A stretch of 64,000 bases of DNA from the NCBI RefSeq assembly GCF_900113865.1, contig NZ_FOQY01000023.1, positions 1 to 64,000 of the forward strand. The letters run 5' to 3'. Position numbers and translations under genes: made by a program. Position 1 is the stretch's first letter, and every line of letters begins with the position of its first letter. Shown piece after piece: positions 18,219 to 27,714 of this stretch. The stretch comes from Streptosporangium canum. Lineage in GTDB: Bacteria > Actinomycetota > Actinomycetes > Streptosporangiales > Streptosporangiaceae. Below the pieces are notes generated by a model. The model was not told the origin of the DNA. It searched no databases and saw nothing but the letters and a program-made list of their open reading frames with translations.

Positions 18219-19232
18219 ATGCACCTGGACAACCGGCGGGTGCCCACCGCCCGGATCACACAGAACGTGCTGTCGGCCGGCGAGACCGGGGGCGAGGCGG
18301 TCCTGTTCGTGCACGGGAACGTGTCGAGCGCCGCCTTCTGGCGGGGCACGCTGGCGGCCCTGCCCGGCGGCTACCGGCCGCTGGCGGTGGACCTGCGGGG
18401 CTTCGGCGACACCGATCCCGCGCCGGTCGACGCCACCCGCGGCCTGCGGGACTACTCCGACGACGTGCTCGCGCTGATCGACGCCCTCGGCCTCACCGGC
18501 GTGCACCTGGTGGGCTGGAGCTTGGGCGGCGGGGTCGTGCTCCAGGCGCTGCGCGACCGGCCGTCCGCCGTGCGGAGCGTGACGCTGGTCAACCCGGTCT
18601 CGCCGTACGGCTTCGGCGGCACGCACGGGCCGGACGGCGCGCTGAACCACCCCACCGGGGTGGGCGGCGGGGCGGGGGCGGCCAACCCCGACTTCGTGCG
18701 GCTGCTCGCGGCCGGGGACCGCTCGGACGACTCCCCGGTGTCACCGAGGAACGTCTTCCGGAGCACCTACGTCAAGCCCGGCACGGTGGTCGAGGACGAG
18801 GACGCCCTCGTGGAGTCGATGCTGTCCACCAGGGTCGGCGAGGACAACTATCCGGGCGACACGGTCTCCTCCGACGTGTGGCCGGGGGTCGCCCCGGGCA
18901 CGCGAGGAGTGCTCAACGCGCTCGCCCCCACGTACTTCCGGCTGGACGACCTGCACGTGATCGACCCCAGGCCGCCGATCCTGTGGATCAGGGGCGGGGC
19001 CGACGTGATCGTCTCCGACACCTCGCTGTTCGACCTGGCCCACCTGGGCGCGCTCGGGGTCGTCCCCGGCTCGCCGGGCACCCCGGCACAGCCGATGGTC
19101 ACCCAGATCCGGGCCGCGCTGCGGCGGTACGGCGACCACAGCGAGGTCGTCCTCGCCTGCGGCCACAGCCCGCACATCGAGCGGCCCGAGGAGTTCCGCG
19201 CCGCCCTCGTCGACCACCTGAAGCGGAGCTGA
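18219..19232 (+). CDS. Alpha/beta-fold hydrolase
   Basis: 337 residues, cytoplasmic (no signal peptide). The oxyanion segment is LFVHGNVSSAAFW, the nucleophile elbow GWSLGG holds Ser101, a late Asp is likely in IRGGADVIVSD, and the catalytic His is in ACGHSPHIERPEEF. ATG 18219 follows a GGAG site. The gene lies between an organic-acid permease and a secreted 3-hydroxybutyrate-oligomer hydrolase, with only three bases to the latter. It may cleave a short oligomer or ester after uptake; the exact substrate is inference. Confidence 0.87.
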   Translation: MHLDNRRVPTARITQNVLSAGETGGEAVLFVHGNVSSAAFWRGTLAALPGGYRPLAVDLRGFGDTDPAPVDATRGLRDYSDDVLALIDALGLTGVHLVGWSLGGGVVLQALRDRPSAVRSVTLVNPVSPYGFGGTHGPDGALNHPTGVGGGAGAANPDFVRLLAAGDRSDDSPVSPRNVFRSTYVKPGTVVEDEDALVESMLSTRVGEDNYPGDTVSSDVWPGVAPGTRGVLNALAPTYFRLDDLHVIDPRPPILWIRGGADVIVSDTSLFDLAHLGALGVVPGSPGTPAQPMVTQIRAALRRYGDHSEVVLACGHSPHIERPEEFRAALVDHLKRS

Positions 19233-19235
19233 CCG

Positions 19236-20615
19236 ATGCGCACACCGTCAGAGTCCCGCGGGCGCGCCGTGCCCGCCGCCCTCACCGCCGTCATCACCGC
19301 CGCCGCCCTGCTGGCGGGCGCGCCGGCCGCCGGCGCCGGAGTCTCCACCGGCCGGAACGCGCTGGACGGGCACTGCGCGCGGCTGGACCGGGTGACGGTC
19401 CCGGGGGCCGAGCACCAGGTGAAGGCCTGCCTGGACGACCTCACCACGGCGGGCACGGCGGCCTCCGGGCACACCGACCCGTCCGACTGGGCGGGGCTGC
19501 ACCCCGCGGGGGCGGTCAATCCGAAGGACGTACCCGGCATCCAGGTCGACGGCTACTTCCCCGACACCTCGACCTCCAACACCACCCACGGCTGGAACCA
19601 CGACTCCCAGTTCGTGCTCCGGCTGCCCGACAGGTGGAACGGCGGCCTGGTCGTGGCGGGCACCCCCGGCAACCGGGAGCAGTACGCCAACGACTTCACC
19701 ATCTCCGACTGGGCGCTGGCCAAGGGCTACGCCTACGCGGTGACGGACAAGGGCAACGTCGGGGTCGCCTTCCACCGGGACGGCCGCCGGCCGGGCGACG
19801 CGGTCGCCGAGTGGAACCAGCGGGTCACCCAGGTGGCGCTCGCCGCCAAGGCGACCATCGCGCGGCGCTACGGCAGGCCTCCCGAGCGGACCTACGCCGC
19901 GGGCATCTCCAACGGCGGATACCTGGTCCGCTGGCAGCTGGAGAACCGGGCCTGGCTGTATGACGGCGGGGTCGACTGGGAGGGCACGCTCTGGCGGGTC
20001 AAGGGCGACAACCTGCTCACCTTCCTGCCGCCCGCGCTACGGGCCTACCCGAAGGGCGACACCCAGGCGATGTACGACGCCGGGTTCGCCAGGGGGTCGG
20101 AGTTCCTGTGGCCCTTCCATCACCAGTACTACTGGGACCTCACCCAGCGCCTCTACCGCGAGGAGCTCGACCCGGCCTTCGACGGCGACACCGAGGCGGG
20201 CACGCCCTTCTGCGCCTCGGGCACCCCGGCCTGCGACGCCGACTACGACTACGACGCGCGCAGGCCGTACCGGGCGGTGGAGAGGATCGGGCTGACCGGC
20301 CGGATCGGCAAGCCGCTGATCACGATCCACGGCACGCTCGACACGCTGTTGCCGATCTCCCGTTCCGGGGACGTCTACGCGGACATGGTCGGCGACCGCC
20401 GGCCGTTCCGGTACTACCGGATCACCGACGGCACCCACGTGGACAGCCTCTACGCCGCCTACCCGGACAGGCTCCGCCCGCTGCTGCCGTGCTTCCGCGG
20501 CGCGTTCGAGGCCCTGGAGGGGTGGGTGGAACGGCGGCAGAGCCCGCCGCCGAGCGCGACCCTGCCGCGTCCGGCGGGCGGGGAGCTCGTCAACGACTGT
20601 CAGCTCGGCAGGTAG
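19236..20615 (+). CDS. Secreted 3-hydroxybutyrate-oligomer hydrolase-like esterase
   Basis: 459 residues. A signal peptide at about 1-35 (basic start, then hydrophobic AVPAALTAVITAAALLAG, cleavage near AGA) implies export. The nucleophile elbow GISNGGY has Ser225, a likely Asp/His pair lies in IHGTLDTLLPI and DGTHVDSLY, and several Cys suggest disulfides. The fold and motifs suggest the tannase/3HBOH group that splits 3-hydroxybutyrate oligomers. Placement after a permease and near a 3-hydroxybutyrate dehydrogenase supports extracellular oligomer scavenging. It overlaps the convergent glycosyltransferase gene by 16 bases. Confidence 0.72.
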   Translation: MRTPSESRGRAVPAALTAVITAAALLAGAPAAGAGVSTGRNALDGHCARLDRVTVPGAEHQVKACLDDLTTAGTAASGHTDPSDWAGLHPAGAVNPKDVPGIQVDGYFPDTSTSNTTHGWNHDSQFVLRLPDRWNGGLVVAGTPGNREQYANDFTISDWALAKGYAYAVTDKGNVGVAFHRDGRRPGDAVAEWNQRVTQVALAAKATIARRYGRPPERTYAAGISNGGYLVRWQLENRAWLYDGGVDWEGTLWRVKGDNLLTFLPPALRAYPKGDTQAMYDAGFARGSEFLWPFHHQYYWDLTQRLYREELDPAFDGDTEAGTPFCASGTPACDADYDYDARRPYRAVERIGLTGRIGKPLITIHGTLDTLLPISRSGDVYADMVGDRRPFRYYRITDGTHVDSLYAAYPDRLRPLLPCFRGAFEALEGWVERRQSPPPSATLPRPAGGELVNDCQLGR

Positions 20616-22576
20616 CGCTCCTGCACGGTCCGGGTCATCCGGGCCGCGTTCCGGGCCCCGGGCATCCGCAGCGCCACGCGCTTGAGCAGCCGGTACCGGG
20701 GCGCGGGCGGCACGGCGGCGGACTCGTGGATCTCCACCCGGCCGCCGCGGCCCATCACGACCCGGAAGCGGAGCCCGGTCTCCTGGCCGTCCACCCGCAG
20801 GAACGGCACCCAGTCGCCCGGGGCGAGGGCGCCGTCGCGGGGCAGCAGCCGGATGGGGACCTTGGCGACCAGCCGTCCGGCGTGCTGTCCGGGCACGCCC
20901 GGCTCGACCAGGGCGGGCGCGCAGACCTCGCGCTCCCGGCGCACCGCGTGGCGCAGCACCAGCTCGGCGGGCGGGCCCCCGCTCGGCGGCACGTACGGCA
21001 CGGGCACGACGACGAAGACGTGCTCGCGCTGCCGGGTGATCGTCGTTCCCGATGAGACCAGGACGATCGACTCGGCGAACGAGCGGGGCTCCACGCAGAC
21101 GCCCAGCTCGCCCCTGTCGGACCACCAGGGGATGACCAGCCGCTTGGAGTAGTCGGCCAGCACCCCGGTGCAGTTCAGCGGGGACCCGGTGACGCGGGTG
21201 CGCGCGTGGTGGGCTCCGCCGTACATGCGCACGTGGATCTCCCAGAGGCCGGGCGGCAGCGGGTGGCCGAGGGCGGCGGAGCCGACGTCCAGCCGGGCCG
21301 TGCCGGTGGCCTGCAGCCTGACCCCGTTGCGGTGGCGCGAGCGCAGCATCGAGCAGGCCACCGGGAGGAAGTAGACGAGGCCGGTGTCCTCGTGCCTGAC
21401 GTAGACCTCGAACCGGGCGCGGGAGGCGGCCTGGGAGACGTCGGCCATCTCGGGTGCGAGACGGAGGCCGTCGAGGGGCACGGGCGGCTCCCAGAGCAGG
21501 CCGTCCTCGCCGTACGGCAGGAAGCGGATCGGGGACCCGTCCCCCCGCATGATCTCCACGGCGAGGCCCATGATGAACACGCCGTCGTCCCAGACGACCT
21601 CCCTGAGGTCGGCCTGCAGGCGGGTGCCGCGCATGGCCTCGGCCAGCACGACCAGCTGGTCGAGCCGGCCCGCGCGCAGCAGGGCGGCGCGGGCGCGCAG
21701 GTGCACGGGCAGGTGGGGGTCCAGGCGCGGGGGGAAGCGCTGGACGGCCAGTTCGCGCAGGGCGGTGAAGACGGCCGCCCGCTCCCTGGAGGAGGCGGAC
21801 AGGAACCTCCCTCCCCCCAGCCGGCGCAGCACCGAGGTGCGGAACCAGTGCGCGTACATCCGGTCGCGCCGGCGTCCCGCGGGGACCTCGAAGTCGATGA
21901 TGTCGAGCAGCTCGCGCAGTTCCGCGCCCCAGACGTAGGGGTCGGTCCGCGGCTCGGGACGCTCGTCGACGTGGCAGCAGACCTGGTCGGCCAGGATGGC
22001 GATGACCTTGGCCCGCAGGTAGGCGCGGATCGCGAAGGCCTGCTCGGCCAGCCGCCCGCCGGGGTCGGCGAAGCTCAGCACCTCGGCGTCCAGGAAGGTC
22101 TTGCGGTAGAGCTTGTGCGGCGTGAGCAGCGAGAGCAGCCGGTCCCTGAAGAGGTCGGCCCGCTCCCGGTTGCCGTCGAACACGGTGGAGGGCGGCCCCT
22201 GGTCGTTGACCAGGCGCCCGATGAGGATGTCGGCGTCGGTCCCCACCGCGCGCTCGTACATCCGTTCCAGGGCGGTCCGTTCCAGGCGGTCCGTCTGCCC
22301 CATCAGGTAGACGTACTCGCCCTTGGCGATCGCCATCCCGACGTTGCGCGCGCGCATCGGCGAGCCGTCGGGGCCCAGATGGAGCACCCGCACGTTCGGC
22401 CGCACCGCCGCGACGGAGTCAAGACGCTGCTGGATCCCGTCGTCCGACCCGTCGTCGGCGAAGATGACCTCGTATTCCTCCGAGGGCATCGACTGCTCCA
22501 GCACCGAACGGATACACGCGTCGGCGCTATCACCGGGGTTGTGCACCGGCACCACCACGCTGACCTTCACATCCAT
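20600..22576 (-). CDS. Family 2 glycosyltransferase with long C-terminal extension
   Basis: 658 residues. GT-A domain at about 1-230: VSVVVPVHNPGDSADACIRS, the nucleotide-binding FADDGSDDG (about 39-47) and MGQTDRLERTAL in place of a DxD loop. The remaining 400 residues are beta-rich with no catalytic motif I recognise, similar in layout to TarS/TarP-type polymer glycosyltransferases where such domains mediate oligomerisation. It probably adds sugars to a wall or surface polymer. There is no transmembrane segment. ATG at 22576. The 3' ends of this gene and the secreted esterase overlap convergently by 16 bases. Confidence 0.85.
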   Translation of the reverse strand: MDVKVSVVVPVHNPGDSADACIRSVLEQSMPSEEYEVIFADDGSDDGIQQRLDSVAAVRPNVRVLHLGPDGSPMRARNVGMAIAKGEYVYLMGQTDRLERTALERMYERAVGTDADILIGRLVNDQGPPSTVFDGNRERADLFRDRLLSLLTPHKLYRKTFLDAEVLSFADPGGRLAEQAFAIRAYLRAKVIAILADQVCCHVDERPEPRTDPYVWGAELRELLDIIDFEVPAGRRRDRMYAHWFRTSVLRRLGGGRFLSASSRERAAVFTALRELAVQRFPPRLDPHLPVHLRARAALLRAGRLDQLVVLAEAMRGTRLQADLREVVWDDGVFIMGLAVEIMRGDGSPIRFLPYGEDGLLWEPPVPLDGLRLAPEMADVSQAASRARFEVYVRHEDTGLVYFLPVACSMLRSRHRNGVRLQATGTARLDVGSAALGHPLPPGLWEIHVRMYGGAHHARTRVTGSPLNCTGVLADYSKRLVIPWWSDRGELGVCVEPRSFAESIVLVSSGTTITRQREHVFVVVPVPYVPPSGGPPAELVLRHAVRREREVCAPALVEPGVPGQHAGRLVAKVPIRLLPRDGALAPGDWVPFLRVDGQETGLRFRVVMGRGGRVEIHESAAVPPAPRYRLLKRVALRMPGARNAARMTRTVQERYLPS

Positions 22577-22636
22577 GCGGCCAAGCGTGCGATGCCCACG
22601 GCCGGGAGACGGCCAGACTTGCCGACTCCTGGTGTC

Positions 22637-23362
22637 TCAGTACCAGCCCTTGGCCTGGGAATGGCCCCAGGCACCACAAGGCGTACCGTAACGGCCCTTG
22701 ATATAGCCGAGTCCCCACTCGATCTGGGTGGCCGCGTTGGTCTGCCAGTCGTTGCCGGCGCTGGCCATCTTGTGCCCGGGCAGCGACTGGGGGATGCCGT
22801 AGGCGCCGCTGTAGCGGTTCATCGCCCGCTCGTTCCAGCCGCTCTCCTTCATCCAGAGCTTCTCCAGGCAGCCCCACTGGTCGGCCCAGCCGCGCGCGTC
22901 CAGCATCTGCTTGCCCAGCGCCTTGTTGCCGGTGGGGTTGGCGGTGCCGGGCGGGAGCTGCTGCGGGTCGAAGCCGCCGCCGCCGGGCGCCTCCGTGGGG
23001 ATCACGATCGGGTCCAGCTTCTTGCGCTTGCCGCGCTCGGCGGCCAGCTGGTTCTCCTTGAGCGCCTGGGCCGCCTGGGCCTTGAGGATGTCGGACTCGG
23101 GGTCGGCGCCGAACGGGTCGTCGCCGAGCATCTTCGACAGGTCGTCCAGGCTGAGCGGCGCGGGCGGCGGGGCGGAGGCGTTCTGGATCGCGGTGTAGAC
23201 GGTGAAGCTTCCACCGCCCACGAGGACCACGGCCACCGTGCCGAGGATGACGGCACGCTTGGGGGTCAGCCATCCCTGCTTCTTCGCCCTGACCGGCTTG
23301 CCGGCCGTACGGCGGGGGCGGGGAGCCGAATGCTCCTTCAAGTGCGGCGGTCCTGAACTCAC
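22637..23362 (-). CDS. Membrane-anchored lytic transglycosylase-like protein
   Basis: Up to 241 residues. A basic N-terminus is followed by one transmembrane helix at about 37-59, then a charged helical stretch (85-113) and a C-terminal SLT/lysozyme-like domain. Catalytic Glu173 lies in LWMKESGWNERAMN, followed by YSGAYGIPQSLPG and WGLGYIKGRYG. It cleaves peptidoglycan glycan strands outside the membrane. The GTG at 23362 is the longest start; TTG at about 23341 is possible. No ATG is available before the helix. A GC-rich structured leader resembling a c-di-AMP riboswitch lies directly upstream. Confidence 0.85.
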   Translation of the reverse strand: MSSGPPHLKEHSAPRPRRTAGKPVRAKKQGWLTPKRAVILGTVAVVLVGGGSFTVYTAIQNASAPPPAPLSLDDLSKMLGDDPFGADPESDILKAQAAQALKENQLAAERGKRKKLDPIVIPTEAPGGGGFDPQQLPPGTANPTGNKALGKQMLDARGWADQWGCLEKLWMKESGWNERAMNRYSGAYGIPQSLPGHKMASAGNDWQTNAATQIEWGLGYIKGRYGTPCGAWGHSQAKGWY

Positions 23363-23470
23363 GACCTATGAGCTTGCCGTGGACAGGGGGGTGGTCCGCA
23401 ACCCGAACGGGAGAGTTGGTTGGGGTTCCCCCGCCTGTCCGCCGATTTTTTTACCGCCTACTGGCTGGTT
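23363..23470 (-). promoter_or_regulatory. Possible ydaO-like (c-di-AMP) riboswitch leader
   Basis: Read on the minus strand, the leader of the lytic-enzyme gene contains GGCGGACAGGCGGGGGAACC and, further on, CACGGCAAGCTCATAGGTC. ydaO/yuaA riboswitches carry a GGGGGAACC core and a late 'CAGCTAACCTCGTAGGC' segment, and in actinomycetes they commonly precede cell-wall hydrolase genes. The central GGGGTGAATC element is not clearly present, so this may be a divergent or false match. The rest of the spacer to 23667 is comparatively AT-rich promoter sequence with no gene. Confidence 0.33.
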
Positions 23471-23667
23471 ACATGGTCTTTCCTGACATTTGGTCAGCTA
23501 GATGTGACTTTCATCACATTTGCCGCTCAGGGCCCACCCCACGTGCCCCTGCGCCGAGGGGGAGCGCCCTTGTCAGGGTGTCATCGCCGCATCCGGTTCC
23601 TGTCCGCCTCACGTCACAGTTCCGTGACGGTGCAGGCTTTATCGGGCATTGGACGAATAATTACCTG

Positions 23668-24342
23668 GTGGCCGGCATCCTCCTTGTTGAAGACGATCCC
23701 TCGGTCCGGACCGGGCTTGAGCTGGCGCTGGCACGCCAGGGCCACTCCGTGACCTCCTACGCCAGTGGCGAGGAGGCGCTCGACCACATCCGGTCGCGCC
23801 GTCCGGAGATCGTCATCCTCGACGTCATGCTCCCCGGGATCGACGGGGTCGAGGTGTGCCGCCGCATCCGCAGGATGGACCAGTTGCCGGTCATCCTCCT
23901 CACCGCCAGGGGCGACGACCTCGACGTGGTCGTGGGGCTGGAGGCGGGAGCCGACGACTACGTGGTCAAACCGGTCGAGCCGCGCGTGCTGGACGCCCGG
24001 ATCCGCGCCGTCCTGCGCCGGGTGGAGTCGGTCGCCTCCGACCGCATCACCTTCGGCGACCTGGTCGTCGACCGGGGGGCGCTCAAGGTGTCGCTGGCCG
24101 GCCGGGAGATCCACCTGACCCCCACCGAACTTCGGCTCCTGCTCGAACTGGTCCGCCACCCCGGCCAGGTGCTCAACCGCCGATACCTGCTGCGGGCCGT
24201 CTGGGACCACACCCACGTCGCCGACTCCCGGCTGGTGGACGCCTGCGTCCAGCGGGTCCGCGCCAAGATCGAGGCGGTGCCGGCCGAGCCCGACTTCATC
24301 CACACCGTCCGCGGATTCGGCTACCGGTTCAGTCCGCCGTGA
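23668..24342 (+). CDS. OmpR/PhoB-family response regulator
   Basis: 224 residues. The receiver domain (1-115) has acidic pocket EDD (8-10), phospho-acceptor Asp52 (VILDVMLPG) and Lys101. The C-terminal winged helix includes HLTPTELRLLLELVRHPGQVL and HTVRGFGYRF. GTG at 23668 is the start; an upstream open frame has no ribosome site and would extend past the receiver fold. The stop overlaps the kinase start as GTGA, so the pair is translated together. The layout resembles AfsQ1 or CseB, but the signal is unknown. Confidence 0.92.
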   Translation: MAGILLVEDDPSVRTGLELALARQGHSVTSYASGEEALDHIRSRRPEIVILDVMLPGIDGVEVCRRIRRMDQLPVILLTARGDDLDVVVGLEAGADDYVVKPVEPRVLDARIRAVLRRVESVASDRITFGDLVVDRGALKVSLAGREIHLTPTELRLLLELVRHPGQVLNRRYLLRAVWDHTHVADSRLVDACVQRVRAKIEAVPAEPDFIHTVRGFGYRFSPP

Positions 24343-25745
24343 AGCGTGCCTACACCGGGCTGCGCGGACGCCTGGTCATCACCTTCACCCTGATCGCGGT
24401 GGCGGCCTCCGCGCTGGTCGCGGGGATCGGCTACGAGCTCGTCAAACACCGCGTGATCGACCTCGCCGAGCAGGTGGCCGTGCGCGACGTGCGCGACACC
24501 CTGGAAGGGACCAGGGTGCCCATCGGCGCGCTCTGGCCGGGCGACAGCCCGCCGACCGACGCGCAGATCAGCACGTTGCAGAAGAGCCTGCGCATGCGGG
24601 ACGGCGGGGTGGTGGTCCGCTACGAGAGCTACCTCTACGCCGACGGCGACTTCAGCATGAACGACGTCCCCGCCGACCTCGACGCCGGGGCCACACGGCG
24701 GATGGTGACCAAGCGCCAGGTGATCGACGGGAAGATGTGGCTGCTCATCGGCACCCCCGTGTGGCGGATAGAGCCCATCCACATCGCCCAGCCCACCGGA
24801 ATGAGCGTCTTCGTGTTCGTCCCGCTCACCGCCGAGGAACAGCTCCTGACCGACCTGAGGCAGCCGCTGGCCGCCGCCGGGGCCATCATGCTGGTCATCG
24901 CGCTCGCCCTGGCCCTGGTACTGGCCCGGCGGGTGCTGCTGCCGGTCCGGCAGCTGGGCTCGGCGGCCCGCGCGCTCGGCGCCGGGCACCTGGACACGCG
25001 CCTTCCCGTGCACGGCCACGACGAGCTCGCCGAACTCACCGCGACGTTCAACGAGACCGCGGTCGCCCTGGAGAGCAGCGTGTCCGAGCTGCGTTCGCTG
25101 GAGGCGATGTCACGCCGGTTCGTGGCCGACGTCTCGCACGAGCTCAGGACCCCGCTGACCGCGATGACCGCGGTGGCCGACATGCTCTCCGAGGAGGCCG
25201 AACGGCTGCCCGAGGAGCCGGCGACCGCCGTACGGCTGGTGCTGCGGGAGATCGGGCGGCTGCGGACCCTGGTGGAGCAGCTCATCGAGACCAGCCGGTT
25301 CGACTCGGGCACGGCCGTGCTGCACGTGGACACCGTGAACGTCGCCGACGCGGTCCGGGACTGCCTGGAGCTGCGCGGCTGGTTGGACCAGGTGCGGGTG
25401 AACGTGCCGCAGGGGCTGGCCTTCTCCGTCGACCCCCTGCGCTTCGACGTGATCCTGGCGAACCTGGTGGGCAACGCCCTGCGCCACGGCGAGCCACCCG
25501 TCGTGGTGACCGCCCGCGGCACCCCGAACGGCCTGGAGGTGAAGGTGCGCGACCACGGCAAGGGCATCCCCCCGGCGGACCTGGAACACGTGTTCAACCG
25601 CTTCTACAAGGCGGGCGTCCGAGGTGACGGGAGCGGGCTCGGCCTGTCCATCGCGCGGGCCAACGCCCAGCTGCACGGCGGCACCATCTCGGTGCGCCCG
25701 CAGGACCCGGGCACGCTCTTCACGCTCTGGCTGCCCTCGACATGA
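24339..25745 (+). CDS. Sensor histidine kinase
   Basis: 468 residues. The first transmembrane helix is at 11-32, an extracytoplasmic sensor region spans about 33-178, and the second helix is at about 179-201. Then come HAMP (200-255), the dimerisation helix with phospho-acceptor His267 in ADVSHELRTPLTA, and the HATPase domain with NLVGNALRHG (N box), DHGKGIPP (G1), FNRFYKAG (F box) and GSGLGLSIA (G2). The start GTG overlaps the regulator stop and the stop overlaps the lipoprotein start (ATGA). Partner of the preceding response regulator. Confidence 0.94.
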   Translation: MKRAYTGLRGRLVITFTLIAVAASALVAGIGYELVKHRVIDLAEQVAVRDVRDTLEGTRVPIGALWPGDSPPTDAQISTLQKSLRMRDGGVVVRYESYLYADGDFSMNDVPADLDAGATRRMVTKRQVIDGKMWLLIGTPVWRIEPIHIAQPTGMSVFVFVPLTAEEQLLTDLRQPLAAAGAIMLVIALALALVLARRVLLPVRQLGSAARALGAGHLDTRLPVHGHDELAELTATFNETAVALESSVSELRSLEAMSRRFVADVSHELRTPLTAMTAVADMLSEEAERLPEEPATAVRLVLREIGRLRTLVEQLIETSRFDSGTAVLHVDTVNVADAVRDCLELRGWLDQVRVNVPQGLAFSVDPLRFDVILANLVGNALRHGEPPVVVTARGTPNGLEVKVRDHGKGIPPADLEHVFNRFYKAGVRGDGSGLGLSIARANAQLHGGTISVRPQDPGTLFTLWLPST

Positions 25746-26317
25746 GGTTCGGTGTCCCGGCCGCCCCCGGCATGAGGCGGCTCGCGTGCCTGCTCGCCGC
25801 GGTCCTGACGCTGTGCGGCTGCGGGGTGGCCCCCACCTCGACCGAGGACCGGGGGCGCCCTCCGGTGATCAGCTACAGCCCCACGTGGGTGACGGTCTAC
25901 CTGCTGCGCGACGGGCGGCTGGAACCCGCCAACATCCCCGTGGCCTCCGACTCCGCCAAGGACATCGTCTCCACCCTGTTCCGGGCCGGGAAACAGCCGC
26001 CGCGGCAGGGGCTGAGCAGCGCGCTCAACGAATTCAGCCACTACGACACCGACACCACCCGATACTCCGAGACGGCCCAGCGCAACGCCCCCGGAGGCAT
26101 GCTGGGATACCGGCTGAACGTGATCATCACCGGAGATGGCGCGGTCTCCAGGGCCGGCCTCGCCCAGATCACCTGCACCATCAGGCAGAACAAGCAGGAG
26201 AGCATCTGGAGCGTCGAGGTCACCCGGCTGTTCCCGGGGACCCCGCAGTCGCTCGGGGAGCACACCTGCTTCGAGTTCCGGGACCTCGCGGCCGAAGGCG
26301 TACGGCTGCCCCCGTGA
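25742..26317 (+). CDS. Lipoprotein of a two-component operon
   Basis: 191 residues. A basic start and hydrophobic stretch are followed by lipobox LCGC, so the mature protein is lipid-anchored outside the membrane. The body (RPPVISYSPTWVTVYLLRDG, then NIPVASDSAKDIVSTLFRAG) resembles GerMN-like lipoproteins encoded next to actinomycete sensor kinases, in the manner of CseA. It overlaps the kinase by four bases. It probably tunes signal sensing by the kinase; this is inference from context. Confidence 0.8.
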   Translation: MRFGVPAAPGMRRLACLLAAVLTLCGCGVAPTSTEDRGRPPVISYSPTWVTVYLLRDGRLEPANIPVASDSAKDIVSTLFRAGKQPPRQGLSSALNEFSHYDTDTTRYSETAQRNAPGGMLGYRLNVIITGDGAVSRAGLAQITCTIRQNKQESIWSVEVTRLFPGTPQSLGEHTCFEFRDLAAEGVRLPP

Positions 26318-26326
26318 CCGGGCCGG

Positions 26327-26386
26327 GTCCCGCGGACCCCCGCGTGCGGCCGCCGGATGGCGACCGCCGGGGCGGGTCCGCGGGAC
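26327..26386. terminator. Bidirectional hairpin between convergent genes
   Basis: Perfect 13-bp inverted repeat GTCCCGCGGACCC (26327-26339) / GGGTCCGCGGGAC (26374-26386) with a 34-base loop, sitting exactly between the lipoprotein stop and the phoH stop. It can act as a terminator for both strands. Confidence 0.65.
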
Positions 26387-26391
26387 GGGCC

Positions 26392-27714
26392 TCAGATCGT
26401 GACGTCCTCCAGCATCTCGGTGACCAGGGCGGCGATCGGCGAGCGCTCCGAACGGGTCAGCGTGACGTGCGCGAACAGCGGATGCCCCTTGAGCTTCTCC
26501 ACCACCGCCACCACGCCGTCGTGCCTGCCCACCCGGAGATTGTCGCGCTGGGCGACGTCATGGGTGAGCACGACCCTGGAGTTGGCGCCGATCCGGCTCA
26601 GCACCGTCAGAAGCACCCCGCGCTCCAGCGACTGCGCCTCGTCCACGATCACGAAGGCGTCGTGCAGGGAGCGGCCGCGGATGTGGGTGAGGGGGAGGAC
26701 CTCCAGCATGCCCCTGTCCATGACCTCCTCGATCACCTCGGGCGTGGTGACCGCGCCCAGGGTGTCGTAGACGGCCTGACCCCACGGGCCCATCTTCTCG
26801 TTCTCGGAGCCGGGCAGGTAGCCCAGGTCCTGGCCGCCCACGGCGTACAGCGGGCGGAAGACGATGACCTTGCGGTGCTGGCGGCGCTCCAGGACGGCCT
26901 CCAGGCCGGCGCAGAGGGCGAGGGCGGACTTGCCGGTGCCCGCCCGGCCGCCCATCGAGACGATGCCGACCTCGGGGTCCATCAGGAGGTCGAGCGCGAT
27001 GCGCTGCTCGGCGGAACGGCCGTGCAGGCCGAACACCTCCCGGTCGCCGCGGACCAGCCGCACCGACTTGTCGGGCAGCACCCGGCCCAGCGCGGAGCCC
27101 CGGCCGGACAGCAGCCGCAGGCCGGTGTGGGTGGGAAGGTCACGGGCGTCGGCCAGGTCGGCGGTGCCGTGCTCGAAGAGCGCCTCGATGTCCTCCGCGG
27201 TCACCTGGAGCTCGGCCATGCCGGTCCAGCCGGACTCCACCACCAGCTCGGCGCGGTATTCCTCCGCGGCGAGGCCGATGGAGGCCGCCTTGACGCGCAT
27301 CGGCAGGTCCTTGGAGACCAGCACCACGTCGCGTCCCTCGGCGGCGAGTGTCCGCGCCACGGTGAGGATACGGGTGTCGTTGTCACCGAGCCGGAAGCCG
27401 ACGGGCAGGATCGACGGGTCGCTGTGGTTGAGCTCGACCCGGATGCTGCCCTCGCCGACCGGCATGGGCTCGTCCAACCGCCCGTGTGTCACCCGCAGGT
27501 CGTCGAGGTACCTCAGCGCCTTACGCGCGAAGTATCCGAGTTCTGGATGATGGCGTTTGCCCTCCAACTCGGTGATGACGACGATCGGGAGGACGACCTC
27601 ATGCTCTGCGAAGCGGCTCATCGCCGCTGGATCAGCCAGCAGTACCGAGGTGTCCAGGACGTACGTACGCCGATTGGTGACCGGCGACGTGGGTGAGGAC
27701 GAAGGGTTTGCCAC
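26392..27714 (-). CDS. PIN-PhoH fusion ATPase/ribonuclease (PhoH2 type)
   Basis: 440 residues. The N-terminal PIN nuclease domain (about 15-150) has acidic residues in [19 protein letters not shown] and LGDNDTRIL. The C-terminal PhoH ATPase has Walker [19 protein letters not shown], Walker [13 protein letters not shown] and a late arginine-rich LTRSERSPI. Mycobacterial PhoH2 is an RNA helicase/RNase of this design. GTG at 27714-27712 is chosen because GGGGGAG lies six bases upstream; the frame is open further back. It is monocistronic and ends at the bidirectional hairpin. Confidence 0.93.
   Translation of the reverse strand: MANPSSSPTSPVTNRRTYVLDTSVLLADPAAMSRFAEHEVVLPIVVITELEGKRHHPELGYFARKALRYLDDLRVTHGRLDEPMPVGEGSIRVELNHSDPSILPVGFRLGDNDTRILTVARTLAAEGRDVVLVSKDLPMRVKAASIGLAAEEYRAELVVESGWTGMAELQVTAEDIEALFEHGTADLADARDLPTHTGLRLLSGRGSALGRVLPDKSVRLVRGDREVFGLHGRSAEQRIALDLLMDPEVGIVSMGGRAGTGKSALALCAGLEAVLERRQHRKVIVFRPLYAVGGQDLGYLPGSENEKMGPWGQAVYDTLGAVTTPEVIEEVMDRGMLEVLPLTHIRGRSLHDAFVIVDEAQSLERGVLLTVLSRIGANSRVVLTHDVAQRDNLRVGRHDGVVAVVEKLKGHPLFAHVTLTRSERSPIAALVTEMLEDVTI

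Noticed and set aside
21206-23356. A 716-codon plus-strand open frame over the glycosyltransferase
   Set aside because: Antisense shadow of the glycosyltransferase and lytic-enzyme genes, which carry clear family motifs on the other strand.
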